A DNA stretch of 11,112 nt from an uncultured bacterium. GTDB taxonomy: Bacteria; Bacillota; Clostridia; TANB77; CAG-508. The notes beneath the pieces are model-generated. The model ran no database searches. It saw nothing but the letters and a program-made list of their open reading frames with translations, and had not been told where the DNA came from. The DNA lies in contig CAJMLO010000037.1 of NCBI GenBank assembly GCA_905214245.1, forward strand, positions 1 through 11,112. The letters run 5' to 3'. The position numbers were made by a program, and so were the translations under genes. Below are positions 5,386 to 9,396 of this stretch, piece by piece; positions within the stretch are counted from its first letter, which is position 1, and each line of letters opens with the position of its first letter.

Positions 5386-5588
5386 TAGTTTTGTTCAAAT
5401 AAATATTCTATTGTTTTATCATTAAAATATTTTTTCTTTAATAAAAACATTTCTCTTTTGTTCCACTCTGTTTTTCCAGAAAATTTATTTCTAAGTGTTT
5501 CATAAGACAAATCCAATTCTTTATCTTTCGAAATGTCCATAATAGTCAAACCACTTCTTGCCATTTCAGCTTTTAAATTTTCAAACAT
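5385..5588 (-). CDS. Cro-like early repressor/regulator, 67 aa
   Basis: The protein opens MFENLKAEMARSGLT and has an HTH of the Cro/CI type: IMDISKDKEL (helix 2 region) and SYETLRNKFSGKTEW (recognition region), then an amphipathic end. Size and position, the first leftward gene across the operator region from the repressor, are those of Cro. The ATG at 5588 is taken because GGAGGT lies 6 nt before it; upstream in-frame starts fall in the operator and promoter. It is expected to bind the palindromes at 5603-5682 and dampen repressor expression after induction; this is inferred from position. Confidence 0.8.
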   Translation of the reverse strand: MFENLKAEMARSGLTIMDISKDKELDLSYETLRNKFSGKTEWNKREMFLLKKKYFNDKTIEYLFEQN

Positions 5589-5602
5589 TTTGTCACCTCC
5601 TT

Positions 5603-5618
5603 TTACGTTTTTTCGTAA
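5603..5618. promoter_or_regulatory. Operator O1 (palindrome)
   Basis: TTACG-N6-CGTAA is a perfect palindrome with a T6 spacer. It lies between the predicted start of the leftward transcript (near 5623) and the ribosome binding site of the cro-like gene. Confidence 0.75.
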
Positions 5619-5629
5619 TTTATGATACA

Positions 5630-5658
5630 ATAATATACGAATTTTCGTAAGTTGTCAA
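5630..5658 (-). promoter_or_regulatory. Leftward early promoter (PR-like)
   Basis: TTGACA (complement of 5653-5658) and TATTAT (complement of 5630-5635) are spaced by 17 bp, so this should be a strong sigma-A promoter starting near 5623. Operator O2 fills the spacer exactly, so bound repressor would exclude polymerase. It drives cro-like and tad2 and, by read-through, perhaps the early block. Confidence 0.82.
5635..5650. promoter_or_regulatory. Operator O2 (palindrome)
   Basis: TACG-N6-CGTA (5636-5649) has the same core and spacer length as O1 and sits between the -35 and -10 of the leftward promoter. Its centre is 32 bp from that of O1. Confidence 0.75.
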
Positions 5659-5666
5659 TAGTTTTT

Positions 5667-5682
5667 TTACATTTTTTCGTAA
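5667..5682. promoter_or_regulatory. Operator O3 (imperfect palindrome)
   Basis: TTACA-N6-CGTAA differs from O1 in one half-site base. Its centre is 32 bp from O2. It lies between the leftward promoter's -35 and the repressor promoter's -35, about 50 bp from both predicted starts, so it may serve activation or autoregulation. Confidence 0.65.
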
Positions 5683-5689
5683 ATTTTTA

Positions 5690-5718
5690 TTTACAATCAT
5701 TAAAATATTTGTTATAAT
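5690..5718 (+). promoter_or_regulatory. Repressor maintenance promoter (PRM-like)
   Basis: TTTACA (5690-5695) and an extended -10 TGTTATAAT (5710-5718) are spaced by 17 bp. Transcription would begin near 5725, about 16 nt before the repressor ATG. None of the three palindromes overlaps its core elements; O3 ends 7 bp before the -35. Confidence 0.78.
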
Positions 5719-5740
5719 GCTAATTGAAAGGATGAAAAAA

Positions 5741-6076
5741 ATGGATTTAATACAAAAATTGCAATTTTTAATGAAAAAAAATAATATTAAAAATATTTCT
5801 CAATTATCAAGAGAAACTACTATTCCATATACTACTTTAAAGAGTATTTTTGATGGTGATGTTAATGACATTAGATTGAGTACATCAAGAAAATTAGCAG
5901 ATTTTTTTAAGATTACACTCGATGAACTACTTGACGATGATATATCTTTAAATGATAATTTTCGATTTGCTTCACATGATGGATACAACACAGAAGGACT
6001 TGATGAGAACGATATTAAAGAAATAAATAGATTTGTTGAATTTATTAGAAATAAGAAAAATAATGAGAAAAAATAA
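5741..6076 (+). CDS. CI-like/ImmR-like phage repressor, 111 aa
   Basis: Residues about 3-65 are a Cro/CI-type HTH (HTH_3): ISQLSRETTIPYTTLKSIF gives the helix-turn-helix and RKLADFFKITLDELL the closing helices. The C-terminal 45 residues (LDENDIKEINRFVEF in the middle) match the short tail of ImmR-type repressors. There is no LexA-like S24 protease domain, so the SOS self-cleavage route is absent; such repressors are instead inactivated with a partner ImmA protease, encoded next. The ATG at 5741 has AAAGGA 8 nt upstream; the frame's earlier ATG at 5717 lies in the -10 element. It should hold the lysogen by binding O1-O3. Confidence 0.87.
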   Translation: MDLIQKLQFLMKKNNIKNISQLSRETTIPYTTLKSIFDGDVNDIRLSTSRKLADFFKITLDELLDDDISLNDNFRFASHDGYNTEGLDENDIKEINRFVEFIRNKKNNEKK

Positions 6077-6087
6077 CGAGGGATAAT

Positions 6088-6501
6088 ATGAATGTTTTAG
6101 ATATGTATAAAATAGCTGAAAATGAAAATATAGACATTTTAAACTACAATTGGACTAATACTAAGGCTAGAATATTTGAAATTGAAAATAACTATTATAT
6201 TGCTTTAGATAATAAACAGATAAACAATAGTACTGAAGAAAAAGAAATTTTAGCCGAAGAACTTGGCCATTATTATTGCAACGCATTATACTATCTTAAT
6301 TCTGATAGCACGCAAAAGAAAAAATGTGAATATAGAGCAATGAAGTGGGCTTATTCTGTTTTAGTTCCGCTTCAAAAATTAAAAGAAAAACTCATACAAG
6401 GTTTTAATTTGTATGAATTAGCAGACTACTTTAGTGTAGATTGTAAATATATGATTGACTGTATTAATTTCTATGTCGAAAAATATGGTATATTAATTTA
6501 G
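6088..6501 (+). CDS. ImmA/IrrE-like metallopeptidase family protein, 137 aa
   Basis: The core is EKEILAEELGHYYC (51-64) followed by CEYRAMKWAYSVLVP (80-94), the arrangement of ImmA/IrrE proteins. In characterised members HExxH plus a downstream Glu bind zinc and cut the partner repressor. Here the first His of HExxH is Glu (E57-E58-L-G-H61); E58 and H61 and the downstream E81 are kept. The same AEELGH form is, to my knowledge, frequent in phage members, so it need not mean inactivity. It starts 11 bp after the repressor stop with GAGGGAT upstream, clearly one operon. Role inferred: anti-repressor switch for induction. Confidence 0.82.
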   Translation: MNVLDMYKIAENENIDILNYNWTNTKARIFEIENNYYIALDNKQINNSTEEKEILAEELGHYYCNALYYLNSDSTQKKKCEYRAMKWAYSVLVPLQKLKEKLIQGFNLYELADYFSVDCKYMIDCINFYVEKYGILI

Positions 6502-6516
6502 AGAAAGGCTTACATT

Positions 6517-7080
6517 ATGAAAAGAAAATTTAGATTTTTACTAATTATAATATTTTTGTTTTTTGCAATAATTATTGTTTTTGCTGATATATTTCAAAGT
6601 CCGAATAAAGAAAAGCTTAATACAGAAATTAATCAAACACCAACAAATACTATTTCACATATAGATGATTATTTATCAAAATTCAATGAATTATCGAGCC
6701 ATACTATTGAAAATTTATCATATTTTGATTTGCACGATAGAGCAAGTAGTCATTACAGAACAGAATTTAGACTTTATGCTTTTAAAGATGCTTTAGCTGA
6801 AACCGGAACTTTAGATAATAATATTATTGATATTATAGATTATTCTTCATTTTCGTTATCAAATTCTTGTAACTTAAGAATTTATACTAGCATTTCAAAT
6901 ATAAATATCAAAAAAGAATTTCTTAAAATTTCTTGTCAGATATTTGACTCTACAATTACCGAAAATGATTTACAAAAAATTTATAATAATATTAATGATT
7001 ACAGATTTACATTAGGGAAAAATAATTATATCCAAGGATATGTTCAAGGAAATGAAATTATGTTAGATTGTAAAAATTAA
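6517..7080 (+). CDS. Membrane-anchored or secreted protein of unknown function, candidate moron, 187 aa
   Basis: A basic start (MKRKFR) leads into a hydrophobic segment at residues 7-25, then about 160 polar residues predicted outside the cell. There is no lipobox Cys and no clear signal-peptidase site, so an uncleaved anchor is as likely as secretion. The C-terminal part alternates strands and helices; two cysteines (in SNSCNLR and LDCKN) plus one in KISCQIF could pair. I do not recognise the family. AGAAAGG lies 8 nt before the ATG, 15 bp after the ImmA-like stop. The place inside the lysogeny operon suggests a lysogenic-conversion or superinfection-exclusion role, by position only. Confidence 0.72.
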   Translation: MKRKFRFLLIIIFLFFAIIIVFADIFQSPNKEKLNTEINQTPTNTISHIDDYLSKFNELSSHTIENLSYFDLHDRASSHYRTEFRLYAFKDALAETGTLDNNIIDIIDYSSFSLSNSCNLRIYTSISNINIKKEFLKISCQIFDSTITENDLQKIYNNINDYRFTLGKNNYIQGYVQGNEIMLDCKN

Positions 7081-7155
7081 ACAAAAAAGGAATAGATGTA
7101 ATCAATTTTACCACGAACCGATACATTTATTCCTTCCCCACTATTGAAAGTGATT
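7081..7155 (-). ncRNA. Predicted trans-acting small RNA, about 75 nt
   Basis: A minus-strand promoter at 7162-7190 predicts a start near 7155. A hairpin with arms 7122-7135 and 7087-7100 and a U tract (complement of 7083-7086, then GU and more U) predicts the 3' end near 7081. The stem is 8 bp, one A-C mismatch, then 5 bp, around a 21-nt loop. A 4-bp 5' hairpin (CACT/AGTG) may precede it. The loop and top of the stem hold TGTATCGGTTCGTGGT, the exact complement of the leader just before the tad2 ribosome binding site; twelve of these sixteen bases are unpaired in the loop. The RNA fits exactly between the stop of the candidate moron and int. No RNA family recognised. A 22-codon frame overlaps it but has no other support. 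Confidence 0.55.
7087..7135 (-). terminator. Intrinsic terminator forming the 3' half of the predicted sRNA
   Basis: The arms AAGGAATAGATGTA (7087-7100) and TACATTTATTCCTT (7122-7135) pair with one imperfect position. Only the minus strand has a U tract after the stem; on the plus strand the next bases are CCCC, so it is not a terminator for the upstream gene. Confidence 0.65.
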
Positions 7156-7171
7156 GGTATTATTATATAGA
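7144..7171 (+). promoter_or_regulatory. Candidate int promoter
   Basis: TTGAAA (7144-7149) and TATAGA (7166-7171) are spaced by 16 bp, giving a start near 7178. It is weaker than the opposing sRNA promoter and overlaps it, so the two should interfere. Int may also be read from the repressor operon because no rightward terminator lies between. Confidence 0.45.
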
Positions 7172-7190
7172 AAAAACCTTCACTTTTCAA
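7162..7190 (-). promoter_or_regulatory. Promoter of the predicted sRNA
   Basis: TTGAAA (complement of 7185-7190) and a perfect TATAAT (complement of 7162-7167) are separated by exactly 17 bp. There is no minus-strand gene downstream before the terminator at 7087, which is the argument for a non-coding transcript. Confidence 0.7.
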
Positions 7191-7232
7191 TAGTTTATTA
7201 AAAATTTATTGAAAAATGGAGGTATTTTTATT

Positions 7233-8405
7233 ATGGAAAGAAAAAACAAAAAAACAAAATCAGTTGGAAACGGAGAAGGCAGTTTATATTATAGTGATAA
7301 ATTAAAATGCTGGATATTTCAATATTATGATACACAAGGAAAAAGACAAACTATGAAGCAAAAGAAAAAAGAAACTACTCGAGATTTTAAAGCAAGAGTA
7401 ACTAAATTGAAAAATGATATATATAGTGGTTCTTATATTGTAACAAGCGATATTGCTCTTCATGACATTTTAGAACAACATATTAAACAAAAATTAGAAG
7501 ACGGAATAACAGAAGAAACCTCTTACAAGAGAGATTTAGAAACACTCAGTCAAATAAAATCATGTTGTAATTCCTTTATATATAAACCTATTCAGAAAAT
7601 TACAGTTGAAGATATAGAAAATTCAAAAAGTAATATAAGAAAGTACAGCAAAAGTTGTATAGATAAAATATGGAGATTATTAAAAAAAGCATTTAAGATT
7701 GCATATTCTCGTAGAAAAATCATGTACAATATAATGGAAGATGAGACACTAACAAAACCTATCTCAAAATCGCCACAAATTACCATAGAGGCACTTTCAA
7801 TCAAAGAAGAACAAAATTTACATTCTTGTCTAAAAAACAGCTCAAATCCAAAATATAACGATATTATATTGCTACAATTATATACTGGAATGCGAATAGG
7901 AGAAGTTCTTGCTTTGTCAAAAGATTGTATTGATTTAACCGCTAATACGATAACCGTATATAGGACATTATCTAAAGACAAAAACAATAAAGTTATCATG
8001 GGATTACACACCAAGACATACGACAAAAAAACAGGGATAGACAGAGGCAAAAGAACCTTTCCTATGAAACCATGCATAAGAACTATAATAAATAAATTGT
8101 TAAACGAAAAAATAACAAATATGTATAATCTTTTATTTTGGGATTATAATGACAACGATTTTATAAAACCATACGAAATAAATTCTTTTTTAAGTAGATT
8201 AAACAAGAAATATCATATATGTGATTTTAGTTTGTCTACACACAATTTAAGACATACATTTATAACTAGATGCCAAGAACAAGGTATGCCTTTAGTTGTT
8301 TTGCAGTCTTTAGTTGGACATGTTGAAGGAAGCAATATAACTAATGATATATATACATCTGTATCAATAGATTTTATGAAACAGGAACTTGAAAAGATAA
8401 AATAA
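7233..8405 (+). CDS. int: Tyrosine recombinase, phage integrase, 390 aa
   Basis: An N-terminal arm-binding domain (GNGEGSLYYSDKLKCWIFQY, about 12-60) is followed by a SAM-like core-binding domain (about 70-180) and the catalytic domain. Catalytic residues are visible: R221 in TGMRIGEV, a Lys near 261 in the beta-hairpin, H337 and R340 in THNLRHTF, H363 in LVGH and the nucleophile Y374 in NDIYTS. Full length, with no break. The ATG at 7233 is used because GGAGGT lies 9 nt upstream; an in-frame TTG at 7209 precedes that site. Reading toward tRNA-Leu 88 bp away, it most likely integrates the element into the 3' end of that gene. Confidence 0.95.
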   Translation: MERKNKKTKSVGNGEGSLYYSDKLKCWIFQYYDTQGKRQTMKQKKKETTRDFKARVTKLKNDIYSGSYIVTSDIALHDILEQHIKQKLEDGITEETSYKRDLETLSQIKSCCNSFIYKPIQKITVEDIENSKSNIRKYSKSCIDKIWRLLKKAFKIAYSRRKIMYNIMEDETLTKPISKSPQITIEALSIKEEQNLHSCLKNSSNPKYNDIILLQLYTGMRIGEVLALSKDCIDLTANTITVYRTLSKDKNNKVIMGLHTKTYDKKTGIDRGKRTFPMKPCIRTIINKLLNEKITNMYNLLFWDYNDNDFIKPYEINSFLSRLNKKYHICDFSLSTHNLRHTFITRCQEQGMPLVVLQSLVGHVEGSNITNDIYTSVSIDFMKQELEKIK

Positions 8406-8410
8406 ATAGT

Positions 8411-8430
8411 CTATTGCATACCTATTGCAT
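8411..8430. repeat. Direct repeat CTATTGCAT x2, possible arm-type integrase sites
   Basis: CTATTGCAT occurs at 8411-8419 and 8422-8430, an 11-bp period, that is one helical turn. Spaced copies next to the attachment site on the int side are what arm-type sites look like. The function is unproven. Confidence 0.4.
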
Positions 8431-8439
8431 TAATTCTAA

Positions 8440-8493
8440 AAATAAAAGACTTTATAACTACTGATATTTCAATAATTATAAAGTCTTTTATTT
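8440..8493. terminator. Bidirectional terminator shared by int and tRNA-Leu
   Basis: Arms AAATAAAAGACTTTATAA (8440-8457) and TTATAAAGTCTTTTATTT (8476-8493) are perfect 18-bp complements around an 18-nt loop. The T-rich ends on both strands let it terminate int rightward and the tRNA leftward. The right arm ends on the base complementary to the last A of the tRNA's CCA. Confidence 0.85.
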
Positions 8494-8580
8494 GGTGCAG
8501 ATGGCCGGAATCGAACCGGCACGGTTTATTCAACCGCAGGATTTTAAGTCCTGTGCGTCTGCCAGTTCCGCCACATCTGC
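8493..8580 (-). tRNA. tRNA-Leu(UAA), with encoded CCA
   Basis: The minus strand folds as a class II tRNA: acceptor GCAGATG (complement of 8574-8580) with CATCTGC (complement of 8497-8503), discriminator A, and encoded CCA at 8493-8495. The anticodon stem CAGGA/TCCTG carries the loop CTTAAAA, anticodon TAA at 8544-8546. A long variable arm (GGTTGAATAAACC) is the mark of tRNA-Leu. The T arm GCCGG-TTCGATT-CCGGC is intact. It is 88 nt long and shows no damage, as expected if a prophage restored the 3' end at integration. The 3' end points at int, making it the probable attachment site; the core cannot be delimited without the other junction. Confidence 0.96.
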
Positions 8581-8603
8581 ATTTATTTGAACTGACAAGA
8601 ATT

Positions 8604-8633
8604 ATTATAATACGATAAGTAATAATTTGTCAA
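8604..8633 (-). promoter_or_regulatory. tRNA-Leu promoter
   Basis: TTGACA (complement of 8628-8633) and TATAAT (complement of 8604-8609) are perfect consensus elements with an 18-bp spacer, giving a start near 8597 and a short 5' leader. Confidence 0.85.
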
Positions 8634-8911
8634 TACTTTTTTTATTTTTTTTGGATTTATTGCATTTTGCTAGCATTTCAATTGAATTTTCCAGTTTGTT
8701 GAACTTTAGGATTTATTTTTTTATTGCTCATATCTGCAGGATTTTAAGTCCTGCAAGTATCAGGAACTTTAAATATTTTTTTCAAATATGATGCATACCA
8801 TAAAAAATAGTTTTTCAACATGTACAACTCCACATCACAAATATCTACAGCTCAGGCTAGTTTAAGCCTTTCACAAAAGTAAAAAATTTCAAAAGTTCTA
8901 TTTGCAATAAA
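8634..8911. other. Non-coding host spacer between tRNA-Leu and HU
   Basis: About 280 bp without a credible gene. It holds a perfect hairpin that copies the tRNA anticodon arm (8735-8755) and a weak hairpin AGGCT/AGCCT (8854-8869). I see no reading frame with a ribosome binding site and no mobile-element remnant. Confidence 0.6.
8735..8755. repeat. Copy of the tRNA-Leu anticodon arm, 200 bp from the tRNA
   Basis: Eighteen bases at 8736-8753 are identical in the same orientation to 8536-8553 within the tRNA, covering the whole anticodon stem and loop with the TAA anticodon; the offset is exactly 200 bp. Here the flanks extend the stem to 7 perfect base pairs. Similarity stops outside these bases. 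It could be a relic of a second tRNA or attachment site, or a functional hairpin. Confidence 0.8.
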
Positions 8912-8942
8912 AAAGATACAGGATTACGCTTCCCATATCTTT
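8906..8942 (-). terminator. Probable terminator of the HU gene
   Basis: On the minus strand AAAGATA (complement of 8936-8942) pairs with TATCTTT (complement of 8912-8918), with an inner GGA/TCC pair and a two-base internal loop, then a U-rich tract (complement of 8906-8911). It lies 34 bp after the HU stop. Confidence 0.6.
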
Positions 8943-8975
8943 ATATGAATTCATATATTTATATAAATTTCAGTC

Positions 8976-9254
8976 TTATTTGTTATTTACTAAATCTTTT
9001 AATGCTTTTCCAGCTTTGAATACAGGTGCTTTAGAAGCAGGTATTTTGATTTCTTCTTTAGTTTGTGGGTTTCTACCTTTTCTAGCAGCTCTTTTTCTTA
9101 CTTCGAAAGATCCAAATCCAACTAATTGAACTTTATCTCCTTTAACTAATGCTTCTGTTATAACATCGATTAATGCATTTAAAGATGCTTCTGCATTTTT
9201 CTTTGTTTCTCCTGTTTTATCTGCCATAGCTGCGATTAATTCTGATTTGTTCAT
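8976..9254 (-). CDS. hup: HU-type DNA-binding protein, 92 aa
   Basis: The whole HU/IHF fold is present: N-terminal helices MNKSELIAAMADKTG, then DKVQLVGFGSFEVRKRAAR with the GFGSF turn, the DNA-contacting arm RKGRNPQTKEEIKIPASK with the RNP tip, and the closing FKAGKALKDLV helix. It is the homodimeric nucleoid protein that bends DNA without sequence preference, and HU often helps phage repressors and integrases. The ATG at 9254 has AGGAGG 8 nt upstream; a GTG two codons earlier is too close to that site. A host gene, outside the prophage. In many Clostridia hup follows the spoVB and mazG genes; here mazG is not between them. Confidence 0.97.
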   Translation of the reverse strand: MNKSELIAAMADKTGETKKNAEASLNALIDVITEALVKGDKVQLVGFGSFEVRKRAARKGRNPQTKEEIKIPASKAPVFKAGKALKDLVNNK

Positions 9255-9396
9255 TTTCACTACCTCCTATAAGATTTTCAAATATGTAGACCAAATATCA
9301 ATCTACTATTATCTTTATTCGCCAAAGTTAGATTAAATCCTTCTTTTTTCGTTTTATTTTTTCTTTAATTTAGGTATTTATTATTTTTTACTATCA
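9255..9396. other. Intergenic region between the flippase gene and hup
   Basis: 142 bp. It holds the hup ribosome binding site but no strong terminator for the flippase gene and no clear consensus promoter for hup that I can defend. The two genes may be cotranscribed. Confidence 0.45.

Larger units (their letters stand above)
7140..7194. repeat. Inverted repeat carrying two face-to-face promoters
   Basis: Arms at 7140-7153 and 7180-7194 match over 14 bases, with one extra base in the right arm, around a 26-bp centre. Each arm contains a TTGAAA that serves as a -35: the left for the rightward int promoter, the right for the leftward sRNA promoter. The arms may bind a common regulator. Confidence 0.75.
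1..8492. mobile_element. Prophage, lysogeny/early end (left end outside window)
   Basis: The segment has the standard temperate siphophage layout: a leftward block of short, tightly packed early genes, a cro/cI divergent control region, an ImmA-like gene, a candidate moron and a tyrosine integrase reading toward a tRNA. Phage families recognised are DUF1064, DUF6291, NinB-like, HNH, DUF2829 and an excisionase-like protein. The right boundary is inferred to lie at or inside the 3' end of tRNA-Leu, because int ends just before it and tRNA 3' ends are usual targets of such integrases. The opposite att copy, structural genes and lysis genes are not in view, so it is unknown whether the element is complete. 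Confidence 0.88.

Noticed and set aside
7051..7126. A 22-codon minus-strand frame (MYRFVVKLITSIPFLFNFYNLT) starting in the predicted sRNA with AAGGA 4 nt upstream
   Set aside because: It runs through the terminator stem and past the U tract into the antisense of the preceding gene, so a terminated transcript would lack its stop codon. I mention it only as a possible dual function.
7140..7194. The large inverted repeat as a rightward terminator before int
   Set aside because: The stem is A+T-rich with a bulge and a 26-base loop and is followed by TTATTAAAAA rather than a U tract.
7592..8077. 161-codon minus-strand frame antisense to int
   Set aside because: It lies wholly inside the integrase gene, has no convincing ribosome site and no recognisable product.
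8854..8869. AGGCT/AGCCT hairpin as a terminator
   Set aside because: Stem of only 5 bp with no U tract on either strand.
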